NCBI GenBank assembly: GCA_964017235.1
Contig: OZ024938.1
Location: forward strand, 14,065,454 to 14,129,453
DNA: 64,000 nucleotides
Reading direction: 5' to 3'
DNA from: Sabellastarte sp. h YS-2021
Lineage: Eukaryota; Annelida; Polychaeta; Sabellida; Sabellidae
Shown: positions 43,860-54,700 of the stretch, piece after piece
Layout of the letters: every line of letters starts with the position of its first letter
How positions within the stretch are numbered: position 1 is the first letter of the stretch
Translations under genes and position numbers: made by a program
Notes under the pieces: model-generated
What the model was told of the DNA's origin: nothing
Seen by the model: only the letters and a program-made list of their open reading frames with translations
The model's database searches: none

Positions 43860-46457
43860 ATTGCTGCCTATAAAAGGACACAAGAGTCAATTATTAAAGA
43901 GAGTGTGCCAAAGTGAAAATTGGTCTCTAGCAAACTTCTTTATGCATGTGTAGGCATCTTTCAACAGTTGATTGCTATAGGACTGCTATAAAAGGCTCCT
44001 TGGGATCTACAGGTCAGAGTTTGGGATTTGTTAAGATTCTGGCAGATTTTAACAGAGACCCAAAAGTGTCAGTAATATACCAAAGTGGAAGTTACCTGCT
44101 ATGTTAAATGAACTAAGAATGTAGCGTTTGAGCCGATGAAAATGTGGATATCAAACATGGAACTTTAAAAGAACCTTCCTGGTAGCTCTATCCTCAGTCC
44201 AACAGTGAAGCCGAATCCATACTTTGGCGACATAAAAAGTGCCAAACTTAAGTAAGCAAGAAAAGGTTTCCTTGCTCCTTCATATGAATTCATAACCAAG
44301 TACTGGTTGGCTTAAGAAGGGGCACAGGGGATGACAAAAGTGAATTATACTACATTAAACAATAAAGTTGATAGACAATTCATAGCCGACAGAACTCTAT
44401 GCTCAGTACGTACCCTGAGATATTATTTGGATAATACTCAAGACCTGAGAGATAACATATCTCTCCTGTTTATATCTTTGTCTTGCGGACTAAAACAATC
44501 ATGATTGCAAACAAGCATCCCAATAGACCTTGGTCTTGGCCCAATTAAAAGCATATGTTATTAAATCCTTTGCATTCTCCAAAGCATTCTTTGTTAGGGT
44601 CTCAGTTAACCAGATCTGTAGATTTATTACTGGAAGGTGCTCAACACGTTCATAAACTATTATTGACTTGACCTGGTCGGATCATGATAATAACATGTAT
44701 GTATGTACAGTAGTGGAACCTCAACTGGTTTTTGACACCTTCCCTGCAGCAAAGTCATCCTCGGGGGTGGGGAGAGGAGACACAGCCTCTTCAGTCAATG
44801 TTTCAAGAGCCCAAGGGATCCGGGTACATCCATTACCTCAATGGATACCAATACTTAGATATTTGGTAAGACTGTTCTCTTCTCTGTCGGTCTTAAGACA
44901 TGTGTATATCATTATTGATGATATTGATGATACAACTTGAAAAAGGACGAAGTAAGGATTCAACTATGTTACCTGGGACTGCTACTGCCACCTCACAGCC
45001 AGACTCAGTCATTTAACGTTGTTTTTCTACCGACTTGCTGAGTCACAAACAGCCTCCCCAGTATAGTACTAAGTCCCAGATGGTAAGTTTGTAACTTATA
45101 CAAGCTACATAAAAGAATTGAAATATACAATTGTAAATTCAAAATGCAAAGGTATTTTCATGCAAGCAGCACAACCATCCCTCTTGGCTACTGCTTTGTA
45201 TTTCATTTAATGCTCCAGCTTTCAGCATGTTCATTCATCCCTGTTAGTTTTGGGAGTAAATAGTGAATCATATTTCAACTTTTATATTAAATTTTCCATG
45301 TTTGTAGTATATGAGATGTGATTATTTGTCAAAATAATATTGTTAAATTTTTGAACAACACATAACATGGAAACACTTGTTAACATACTTAATATTTCAT
45401 GTGAAAACAGTCTTTCACTGATAATTGTGACAGTGACCTCTTTTCTAATTAAGGCAAAAGCCAAGGTTCAAAGTTATAGTTTTACATCCAGATGAACAGC
45501 CAGGGTCACATTAGGACAGGCATGTATTACTAGTGTTGGTTTATTTGGGTTTTAACGTCGCTTTCAACACATTGTATAGGTCATATCACGATGGGTAGTT
45601 TTATAGCTAGAGGAAACCAGTACGTATAGTTGGTCAAGGGTCTGTACTGTAAACTGCCAACCAACTTCAAGCAACTACCAGCTTAACCACTTGAGGTTGG
45701 GTCAGGAATCAAACTCCAATCTCAGAGGTGGGAGGCGAGAGTTTTACCACTCTGCCACTGTGTACTGGGCCACCGAGTACCTCTATAAAGTACACGAGTC
45801 CCTGTTACACTATTTTCATAATCTGATCAGCTTTATAAAATCCTTAAAGGACAATATAATACAACTATGTGCACAAGCAAACTATAAGCTTTTTAAATGG
45901 ACACCTACCTCTGATGTATGAAGTACAACTCCTCTGTATGCATCACTCAGTCCCTTGAAGGTTGGAATGTTTGGATATTTGAAGCATCCTGAAGCTATTA
46001 TGACAAAGTCATATTGCTCTTCTTTTTCCTTGGCATCAGCAGTCTGCATATAATGTACTGTCCACTCGGTGTTCTTCTTGCTTAGTCTGGTAACTCTGCA
46101 TTCAAATTTGATATATCGCTGAAGCTCAAAATGTTGACAGTAACTCTCCAAATAGTTGCGATAATCCCAATGATCAAGAAACATTTTCTGTGTATCTCTG
46201 ATTGGAAAATCTGAGAATCCACTAATATCTCTGGATGAATTTAACACCAAAGATTTATAAACAGCTTGAACTGGCTGGTCACTGCCACCCCTTTTTTGGT
46301 AACCACAATCAGTTTTGAAAGCTTCAAAATTCCATTGACCCCCAATGGTGGAATTAGTCTCATAACATGTGACGTCATAAGCATCTTCCCGTAAAGTTTT
46401 TATGGTTACTAATCCCGAAGGGCCAGCACCAATAACTGCTACTCTTTTATGAGCCAT
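39624..46457 (-). CDS. FMO copy C, flavin-containing monooxygenase (intact)
   Basis: Exons 46457-45909, 42722-42087 and 40019-39624, phase 0 at both junctions, encode 526 aa, the standard FMO length. Start ATG 46457 gives MAHKRVAVIGAGPSGL; the codon at 46472 is GTG. Seen: FAD GAGPSG (10-15), Y-x-G-x-x-x-H near the end of exon 1, canonical NADPH GGGHSG (199-204), and VMGTGF followed by a PFL stretch. Expected role: NADPH- and O2-dependent oxygenation of N- or S-containing metabolites or xenobiotics; the substrate cannot be read. No C-terminal membrane anchor is seen, unlike vertebrate FMOs. It is the best preserved member of the array and the likely functional reference. Confidence 0.93.
40020..40319. 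other. Start of FMO-C intron 2
   Basis: A/T-rich, with a 16-base A-run next to the splice acceptor. No element recognised. Confidence 0.5.
40320..41085 (-). mobile_element. Decayed L1-like endonuclease remnant in FMO-C intron 2
   Basis: Minus-strand translation from about 41085 reads SYEKTPGVLSYLKDTKLSI, then NGSKTNS and near 40660-40630 CDDFNLIRNPSIDSPNYTNINNP. These follow the LINE endonuclease at 8298 (KRTDVLSYFKETGASI; CGDFNLVIDPQKDS). Many stops: an old fragment of the same clade. Confidence 0.65.
41086..42086. other. Rest of FMO-C intron 2, no gene
   Basis: A/T-rich non-coding sequence. Short open frames near 41500 and 41800 show no family resemblance. Confidence 0.45.
42087..42722 (-). 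CDS. FMO-C exon 2
   Basis: 212 codons, IRDGVIFKGKRVLIIGGGHSG to ...AVIEMQ. Acceptor AG at 42724-42723, donor GT at 42086-42085. Confidence 0.93.
42840..45000 (+). mobile_element. DIRS-type retroelement fossil in FMO-C intron 1
   Basis: Short sense-strand stretches resemble, in order, a 5' ORF piece (42845-42910), reverse transcriptase/RNase H of DIRS type (about 43200-43640, including an AYINKSGG-like run) and a tyrosine recombinase piece (about 44390-44600). No long frame survives. An old broken copy; boundaries are approximate. Confidence 0.55.
43828..43856. repeat. (GA)n microsatellite
   Basis: About 14 GA repeats, uninterrupted, inside the DIRS-type fossil. Confidence 0.97.
45001..45535. 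other. FMO-C intron 1, no gene
   Basis: Non-coding. A reverse fragment of SINE family 2 (cagccagggtcacatt...) lies at about 45467-45526. Confidence 0.45.
45536..45762 (-). mobile_element. SINE family 1, reverse, in FMO-C intron 1
   Basis: Reverse complement of the 9001 element: tail ttggtttatttgggtttt, body 'gaggaaaccagtac' and a tRNA-like head ending 'ttttaccactctgccac'. Diverged; no clear target-site duplication. Confidence 0.85.
45909..46457 (-). CDS. FMO-C exon 1
   Basis: 183 codons from ATG 46457. Ends ...YRGVVLHTSE before GT at 45908-45907. Carries the FAD-binding GAGPSG. Confidence 0.93.
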
Positions 46458-46944
46458 AGTGTATTTAATCACTGGTATTAATAAACAGTTTTATGTCTTA
46501 AAGGTACCAACATCTACAAATGATTGTTACATTTATGGTAAAGTACTCTGTGGTAAGGAGATTGTGTATTATATACTTATCTTACAATGGGCGTCTATAC
46601 TGAAGACTTTGTCCTATAAAATAGATCATTAAGTTGCTGACTACTGAGTGTCTATATTTTTTTTCTTTAAAATACCACATGATGTATTCGTGACACAAAC
46701 TCGTCATGTTCAGGTTCAAAACTGTGTACTTCACTTCTGGTTTAAGATGCCCAACAGAATGGTTAATGAATTTGGTGTTACATCATCATCTTGCTATCAT
46801 TTCACTTTTCAAGGCTTTAATCCCAGCTTATGGCGTCGTGTGAGACGTACTGGTACCCGGCCCTGATAAGACGTGCTGGTTTTTAAGCATGAGATCTAGT
46901 GAGGCTCTCGTTTCTAGTGATCACTTTTTTTTTGTCTGTGGACT

Positions 46945-47105
46945 TTCATGAATTGGGTGTGGCCACAGTGACTGTCAGTCTTTAACAGAAGTTAAGCGGC
47001 GATGGGCTACATTAGTACTTGGATGGATTACCGCTTCAGTGCACTGCTCATGTCTCTGATGGCTGTGCACTCATACTAGTAGACCAAAACCCCTTTTGGC
47101 CTTGT
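46945..47105 (+). mobile_element. 5S rRNA-derived SINE, forward copy
   Basis: gttaagcggcgatgggct, attagtacttggatggatta and ccgc follow 5S rRNA (intermediate element TTAGTACTTGGATGG and box C region). Then comes 'tctctgatggctgtgcac'. It best preserves the 5S-like part among the four copies. A second piece (ctgcaaaaccatcagc) lies at about 47175. Confidence 0.75.
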
Positions 47106-47750
47106 TTTTAAAGAAACATAAATCCTTACTTTGACATAAACAAGGCTGAAAAGTCTTTCCATCTACAGTCGTTAGCTGCAAAACCATCAGCAGGACACAA
47201 CAGTAGCACCCAATTGATTAAAGTCTAAAAAACCCCGAAAAACTAGTGTTCACTAGAAGCCAGAGCCCCCTTTGAGAGCTCGCAGTTAATAACCATACAA
47301 ATATATCTTTATTGTGACATAGTTTACAAGTAGCATAATTTTCAAATGATTAGGCAGATATGTACAAAATCTACTCATTTTACAAATAAAAGCAAGTTCA
47401 AAATTTAAAAAAGAAAATTGAGGTAGGTAGAAACCAAGGATAAATATTCACTGTGACATTTATTTACACAAATGATTTTATGCACATCTATTTGAAGAAA
47501 TTTTCGTTAGAAAAAAAAACATAAAACACCACATGGTCTTATTCTTTATCAGTTTTGAGACTGCTTGCAGAAACTAATTTAGTAGCATTTGTATAATGAT
47601 TGAACTTTTTATAACTGTGTATGTTCATCAATATTTATGAAAAATCAGAAAAAAGTTTTTATAGACTTATAAGATATCGAGTGCTGACATCTGATTGTGT
47701 GCTGCAGGTCGAAAGACTCTCACATCTTAAGGGCTGTCATACTTAAAGTC

Positions 47751-47893
47751 AAAGTTGTGGTTTTTACGTCTCGTTCAACAGCCAGGGTCATATTGGGACA
47801 GGTCCTCAGCATTGTCACTTGTGGAGGTCTAACCCACACAGAGGTGACAGACTGTGATTAGATGCCAAATCTGCTAACCCACTAGGTCACTGG
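47751..47893 (-). mobile_element. tRNA-like SINE family 2, reverse copy
   Basis: On the minus strand: gtgacctagtgggttagcag, tttggcatctaatcacagtc, 'gtgtgggttagacctcc', 'acaagtgacaatgctgagg', 'ctggctgttgaacgagacgt', 'aaaaaccacaactttga'. The fullest copy of the family in the window. Confidence 0.8.
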
Positions 47894-48097
47894 GAACCTA
47901 TCTCACACTTCAATTTTCTTTCCCATAGCCAGTTGAGTGTATTTAATACTGATCAACTGATATGTACTATTTTTCCATATCTACGAAGATCCATGATTGC
48001 ATTATATCCATTATATGACTTCTTAACTATTTAAAAGCAACATTTAACTTAAGTGGTATGAAAATCTACTCATTACTGAGTAATACAATAAGCTACT

Positions 48098-48175
48098 GTG
48101 GCCTGTTGGGTGACAAACGCACCTATAAACACAGAGGACATGGGTTCAAACCCAGGTACAGGCAGATACATAGTG
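48098..48175 (+). mobile_element. tRNA-like sequence, probable SINE head
   Basis: A tggcctgttgggtgac word as box A and gggttcaaaccc as box B are spaced as in a tRNA. No acceptor-stem pairing is obvious. The downstream 'gtataaatatacgatacaaa' may be a tail. Single copy in the window. Confidence 0.4.
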
Positions 48176-48839
48176 GCGCCCATGACGTCATGGAGATTTT
48201 GTGCCGAGTATAAATATACGATACAAAAGGATAACTAAATCAAACAAAGGAATAAAAATGTACACTATAACTACCAGACTTTATACGTTTTATTACATTT
48301 ATCACATCACCTTTGTCTTTAACTTTTCATCCAGTTGCTGACATTTAACAAACACGTGTAAACAAATATTAAGACAAGATGATTGGAGTGAAAACTTCAT
48401 ATATTTGTCTCATTTAGGCAAACGGCCAATAGAAAGGGCAAAACAAAAACAGTGAAATTTTGTTTATGACATATGGACCAAATGTGTATTTCTTGCATTT
48501 GGTACAACTGTTTTTAAGACAAATGAATATGAGGGAAGATTCACCACCAGTCTCAACAATCCCCAAAAAGTGTTTTTCCTTCAGTCAAAAATCTGTCTTA
48601 CCTCCAATACTGAGTTTTGTACAATCCCATCTTAAATTTCAAGGGTGGACGTAAGTGTTTTATCACCTTGTAATAGTACTTTTATAAATATATCACAGGA
48701 GATTCTGATGTGGAGGTAACCCTTCAGCAGAGTGGTCTGTTTTTGGGTAATAATTCTTTTGTGGGTTTCAACTTGACCAAAATATAAGATAAAAATCTAC
48801 TATATGAGAGAAAAATGGTCTTATTTTCTGCTGAGACTT

Positions 48840-49135
48840 GTGTCCTTTAGTGAATCTGGCCCTAGAACTTCGGGGGAGGATAGAAAGGAGGGTGGTTCAT
48901 TTCTAGGTGTCCAAAAGCAGGGGGGTCCGGGGTATCACCGACATTACATTGTAATAAAAGGTGTGAAAAAGTACATATAGTATTATTATAACCTTGGATG
49001 AATCTTACTCCAGTACAGGATGCTCCACTTTTTAACCCGTGTTTGTTGATTTTGGTTCACTCTTGAACCCCCGTCCCCTTTACATTCTTTAAGGGGCCAG
49101 TCTGAATCCCCTGACCCCCCATTTTAATGCGCTAG
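48840..49135. repeat. G/C-run repeat, possibly a degraded TIR element
   Basis: G-runs at the left and C-runs at the right (gggggggtccgggg; gaatcccctgacccccc; ...gcgctagtgaagc) resemble the element at 20413. No clean terminal inverted repeat remains. Confidence 0.35.
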
Positions 49136-49383
49136 TGAAGCTTTGCAATTCATTACAGTAATCCTGAATTGGCCGAAAACTGTCATTAAACTTGGAATAG
49201 CATAAACTCTATGCCTTTGTTAGATGACGTTTTTAAACAGGTAATTGACACCAAGAACCAAATAAGCTGACTGCCACAGTTTAATGCAAATAGCAATTCT
49301 ATTTTCTACTCCAGGATTATTAATATCTTTCTTCATCAACCCAATTGATCACTGTTTACTAGAGATCAAAAATTTGAAAATAA

Positions 49384-49500
49384 CAAGGCCAAAAAGGGGT
49401 TTTGCTCTACTATTGGGAGCCACAAAGCCATCAGAGACAACAAGTAGTGCATTGGGCGGTCACCCATCCCAGTACTAACATAGTGCATTCCTCTAAGTCT
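49384..49500 (-). mobile_element. 5S rRNA-derived SINE, reverse copy at 49.4 kb
   Basis: Minus strand: ttagtactgggatgggtgac, 'cgcccaatgcac' and 'gtctctgatggctttgtgg'. Truncated at the 5S-like end. Confidence 0.65.
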
Positions 49501-50019
49501 CTGATGTCCAAGAAGGTGGAATACAGAGTACTTTCGCAGAAAAGATACAAACACAAGTTTTACACCATTTTATTATACGGAGGTCAAATGTTCATTTTGC
49601 AAGTTATTGGGTAAAAGCTGGCAGAAAAAAGTACAGTCTTAATTCAAACAGAAGACTGTATATATGCAGTATTTTTACATTGGGACTGGCTATAATTTAA
49701 AAATAAACTATATCTTTCAGCATGACCTGTTTACAATTTCTTATTTATGCACATCTTGTATAATTCACAATGGGCATATGCCAGATATCATACATTCAAC
49801 AAATGAATATAAAACTTCACACATGTATACCAGTAAAACCATTTGAGTTTTACCATTGATTTCTTGTATGTACCAAAATCATGCAGCCACAACACTGGTA
49901 ACTAGGTCAGTAAACTAGCGTGGATGATATCCCAATCATGTATGATATTGTATATACAGGAGAACCTCTTTAAAACAGAAATAGTGCAAGAATGAGATTT
50001 TCTTGGGATAAACATTTAT
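49501..50019. other. No gene seen
   Basis: A/T-rich intergenic stretch between the FMO array and the hAT-like element. Confidence 0.5.
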
Positions 50020-50027
50020 ATAATGAG

Positions 50028-51271
50028 CAGGCCTGGGGTCAAGTACATGGAGCCAAGTACAAGTACAATTACTTTGCCAAGTTGCAAGTACAAGTACAAG
50101 TACTGATCTCAAGAGTCAAGTACAAGTACTTTGAAAAATTGCAAGTACAAGTACAAGAACAAGTACTTTTATAACGTACGACCCCAAAACTATAATAACT
50201 AGATAATCACTTTTTATTCAAAATTAATAAACACTGATGAGCTAAATCTGCTCCATTACTTTTCTGGTTACACTTAATAAATACAGATCTTTCAAAAATT
50301 TTGTCTGTGAGACTCACAGTGTGAGTAAACACCTGAATGCATGGAAATCCTGTCTTCCAATGCTAAAAAATCTGATTTCAAAAGATCCACTTGGACATCA
50401 GTATGCTTGTGTTGACAGATAATGAATTAGTTACTTGGGGCACATAAAACGTTTTTAAAGGGTTTGTACCAGTCCTTTATGTAAAACTGATGTTACATAT
50501 GGTTGGTGTTTGGAATACATTTAATAAATGAATGAATGAACAAATGAAATAAAACTTTATATTTAAGGGCAATTGTATAGTGTAAAAAGCCAAAGCAGAT
50601 ATACTAAACATTGATATTTGTTTATAAAGGGGTGTATTGAAATGAATGAGTCAGCAGTTTATTTGTGTAAGGGATTAGCTTGTTTGTCTTACATACACAA
50701 GTAATTGGCCCTCCTGTCCACTAAGCTTGGCATCAACACCCAGGCTGAGTGGGTCTTTTGTGTGAAAATGAATAAGGGTAGGTATATGACAAAAGCTAAG
50801 CTATGCTGTGACTGAGTGGATCTTTTGTGTAAAAGTGAAAAAGGATAGATTAAATGCTGCACCTTTATGATTAAAACACAGCTATATTCTGAATGAGTGG
50901 GTATTTTGTTTAAAATGTGAAAAGGGGTTGTTTAAATGCAGCCTTGTTATAATTAAAGAAAACCAAAGTTCTGGCTAACTAAACAGCCCTTTGTACTTTG
51001 ACAAAACAACACAAACTATAATCTATCTACACTCTGCTGAAAGAAACAGTAAAAATTTACACCTAATAAGTCACTTAATTAAAGTTATAAAACTAAAAAA
51101 ACAATGTACTTGGAATGTACTTGAAAGTAATTGAAAAGTACTTGGATATTTTAGCCAAGTACAAGTACAAGTACTTTTAATTTTCAGCTGTCAAGTACAA
51201 GTACAAGTGCTTGAAAAAGAGTAATTAAGTACAAGTACCAAGTACAAGTACTTGTACTCGCCCCAGGCCTG
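50028..51271. mobile_element. hAT-like non-autonomous DNA transposon with AAGTAC subterminal repeats
   Basis: Terminal inverted repeat CAGGCCTGGGG (right end inverted: CAGGCCTGGGG) and an exact 8-bp target-site duplication ATAATGAG at 50020-50027 and 51272-51279 point to the hAT superfamily. Both ends, about 150 bp each, are packed with the palindromic word AAGTACAAGTACTT in direct and inverted order. The 900-bp interior has no transposase frame. Length 1,244 bp. Confidence 0.92.
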
Positions 51272-51279
51272 ATAATGAG

Positions 51280-51615
51280 ATATAGCATGGTACCCATATG
51301 GTACTCTTGTGGTCACAATTGTGTCCAGTTCATAATAATGTCTGATTTTCATTGAAGTTTATTTTTAAAATGTTGCAATTAGAATTTTGAATAGTTTTTT
51401 TCCCACATTATTCCCTTTGAGATCGATTTTATTTCATGAAAATTAAAAAAAAAAATTGAACCAAACACCCAAACTGAGTACATTCACATTTAGTAAGAAA
51501 ATTAAAGGACACAACTATGATCCGGCCATATTTGTGATCACCCCGTGTAGGAAATTGAACATAAGGTCATATAACATACAATATATAATCAGAATAACTG
51601 AACTTCTACTGAAGT
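51280..51615. other. 3' flank of the MOB4-like gene
   Basis: Likely 3' UTR plus flank on the minus strand. No further gene seen. Confidence 0.45.
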
Positions 51616-51741
51616 TTAAGCTTCACTCTCTCTGATTTCAGTGTCTTCATCTTTTATCACAGGAACCAGTAAACTGTCTTTTGGCATCAGGTTATACTTG
51701 ATGATATAGGATGTGAATCTTTGGCACATTGATGTCTCTGC
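51616..51741 (-). CDS. MOB4-like: MOB4-like exon 6 (last)
   Basis: 41 codons plus [23 protein letters not shown] then KDSLLVPV and an acidic end ...RESEA, like the GESEA end of MOB4. Acceptor AG at 51743-51742. Confidence 0.88.
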   Translation of the reverse strand, partial: AETSMCQRFTSYIIKYNLMPKDSLLVPVIKDEDTEIRESEA

Positions 51742-54700
51742 CTGTCAATGCATAAATAAGGGAACATATAACTGAACATGTACAAGTTACATCAACAGAA
51801 ACACTGAACTAATGATGTAGATATATTTAACTTGTATGATATGAAATATCTCAAAATAGAGAAAATGTCAATGGTTTATGTAGAGATGCATTGATAACTT
51901 TTGGATATTCAGGAGCCGCTTTCACAAAGAGTCTCTGATTTAGTCTGGACTTAGGCTAAGTCAGGAACTCAAATCTCAGCCTTTTGTCTATGCTAAGTCC
52001 TGGACTTCAATGGATTTCACAAAGGTTACCTTAGCTAAGTTCAAGCTTATCATATAACTACAGTGGTTTTCTAAGTCATGTGACCCTTTATATCTAGTCG
52101 AAATATTTCAGTGGTGACATGTATCCTTTGTTTAACTCACTTTGTCTTTTGAATTAAAATGCTGCTTTTCAATGAAAAGCCTTGTAACCACATAAATAAG
52201 CCTTAAAAGACTAATTTAGGGAGGTGTTCTGTGTATTTATTATTTATTGTCAAGTATTTCAAATTTTGAAGTGAGAAAAAATACATGGCGGCCATTATAA
52301 GGCTTTGTCTACAAAAGTTAAGCTCAATCCCAATTAGACTTAGCCAAAATGTAGACTTAGGAGCCCTTTGGAACACTTTGAAGTTTAAGACCACAGAGTT
52401 AACCTTATTTTAAGTCAGAAGTCTTAATTTTATTCTTAAGTCCGAGCTAAGTCCTTTTGTGAAACTGACCCCAGTAGTCTAGCGATCAGTAAGTTTGTCA
52501 TCTAATCACAGGCTGTCACCTCTGTGTGGGTTAGACTCCCACAAGTGACAAAGCTGAAGACCTGTCCCAATATCACGTAAAACCAAAACTTTACTTGTTT
52601 TTATTGATATTGTGTAGGTGGAAATTTCAGCCAGAAGAAAATTTCTCTAATTTCTCATTTTTAAGAAATTCAAAGAAATAATTTTCACTACTAGCTAGTT
52701 TATAAGTGAGTTATTAATACAGATTTAAAATCTCTCCAGGAATTAATTTGACTATTCAAGTTCATTAGCTAAACTGGCTACAATGTCAGATGAAAAGCTC
52801 AACTTATACAGTAATTGTTGTCTATGAGGTGAAGATATTTATTGCAACTTCTATTTCATTTAAAATATTTATGGTAAGTAAGTGTCTTTGTATGCATATT
52901 TTTCGTGATCGTATTAAAAAGTAAATGCATTATTTATTTACCTTATTTACTCTGTGTATGAATTTTAAGTAATGATGATGATGATAATAATAATAATAAT
53001 AGTGATGATAATTCTGTTTTAGAATTTCCTTAAAAGACCTCCAACGTGTTAATTCAAACGTTTTGTGTCTAAGTTAAATTACACTGAAAACAAAGTGAGA
53101 CAAAATGTAAGATTATGCAAGTATTTCAAGGGCAAATGTCGTTAACAGTAAATGACGGAGTGGGGTCAAAATCTAGGAGTTTTTATGCTGCAGGATAATT
53201 CAGAACAGAGACCTCCACTGTATCTAGTTACATCGTACTGCATGTATATGTAACATTAAACTTATGTCACACTTAGCTGTTTAGCCTCCATGTATAATTT
53301 TGTTAGGAAATATCTCCTGAATGTGTGACTCTCACAAAAGGCCTAGCATCATAAAGGACTTGAATACGTTTTTAGAGTTCTGACAATGTCTGAAAAATTA
53401 TTAGTGCTTGTAGTTTTTGGTTCCAGTGATTGTCATATTCTGATTACTAAGGTGACTGCTGCATTGTATAACATTTATTTTTTTATTTTTTTTATTTGGG
53501 GTTTTACATTGCTTTCAACACTGTAGAGGTCATATCACGACGGGTAGTTGGAAGGGTAGAGGAAACCAGTACATACAGTTTGTCAAGGGTCTGTACTGTA
53601 AACTGCTGACCAACGGCAAGCAACTACCAGCTTTCCCACTTGAGGCTGTGCTGGGAACCAAACCCCGGCCTCAGAGGTGGGAGGTGAGAGTGTTACCACT
53701 CTGCCACCGTAGCCCCCTGTATAACATTTAATCTCTGTTAATGAACATATTTTAAGGTACAAGACAAAAACAAAGGTCCAGAGACCCTGAAAATACATGC
53801 CCCTGAATACGTGTATGCCTTACCTTTATTGAGATAGTGAAACATCCGGTCAAAACTATGTCAAAGTTATTTTCAAGTTTTGTCTACTAAATTTCAGACT
53901 GACACACTATTGTGAAGCAGACAGCTAAAATAATAAAATGTGAAAAATATAAACATTACCTCATGTTCTTCAAAGAGTGCTCTGTGGTAGAAGTAGGCAT
54001 GGGAGAAGATCTTGTAGATACACTGACACACTGAACACAGTTTGGAAGCCGGGGATTTCTTGATGCTTACCCTGTTTATTGAGGACAAGATGTACAAAGT
54101 GTATTCATTTCAAGCTAACATATACACAGGGCAAATACATTCCAGCAACATTGTCACACACAATTACTTCTAATGCAAAATAATATATTTTCTAGCTTTC
54201 TTTTCCAACTATTAAATCTGCTATAATATAAATGTATATCTAAAGTTGTATTAACGATTTGCAATATACATGAGTAGTACAAAGAAATATTTTGATGTTC
54301 TTTACATTGATTAAAGTAATGTGTGTGTACTTCAACATTACAATACCATACCCCACAGGTAAAGTTAAAAGGTCTGGTGGATTGTATATCATGTGATCAT
54401 GAGTCCTGTGGGAAAGCTAGTAGCTACTGATTTAGAGAGCAGAACTAAACCTAACTAGTTCACATTGCTTGACTCTGCCACCAAACCTGTGATGTAATAC
54501 AATATCCAAGTTGTGAGCGACAAAATCCAGAAACATTAATTCCATACCAACATTTACCACGCCTAATGTTATGAGATAAAAAAAACTTATATCAAAACTA
54601 GAAAATGAAAGAAATAAATTGTATGTCTAAAAGCAATGGCATACATCTTACCTGTTGGGGAAATACTTGGTATTCAGTAACCGTGCAGCCACATCTGCTG

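Larger units (their letters stand above)
46458..49383. other. 5' flank of FMO-C, older paralogue of the A/B flank
   Basis: Diverged but collinear with 16582-18200: shared words near 46735 (tcacttctggtttaagatg.cca), 47420-47450 (aaaccaaggataaatattcac), 47580 (gtagcatttgtataatgatt), 48430 (caatagaa.ggg.aaa) and 49250 (accaagaaccaa). No gene. It hosts SINEs and a G-rich repeat. The promoter of FMO-C should be close to 46460-46700 but no core element is defined. Confidence 0.5.

Noticed and set aside
46981-47036. 5S rRNA gene
   Set aside because: Only the 3' half resembles 5S rRNA, it is diverged, and the same body follows it in four copies, so it is SINE-derived.
49992-50174. Open frame rich in VQVQ repeats
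   Set aside because: It translates the AAGTAC subterminal repeats of the hAT-like MITE.
53583-53798. Open frame containing [15 protein letters not shown]
   Set aside because: This peptide is the translated head of SINE family 1 and also appears at 9000 and 55720; not a host gene.
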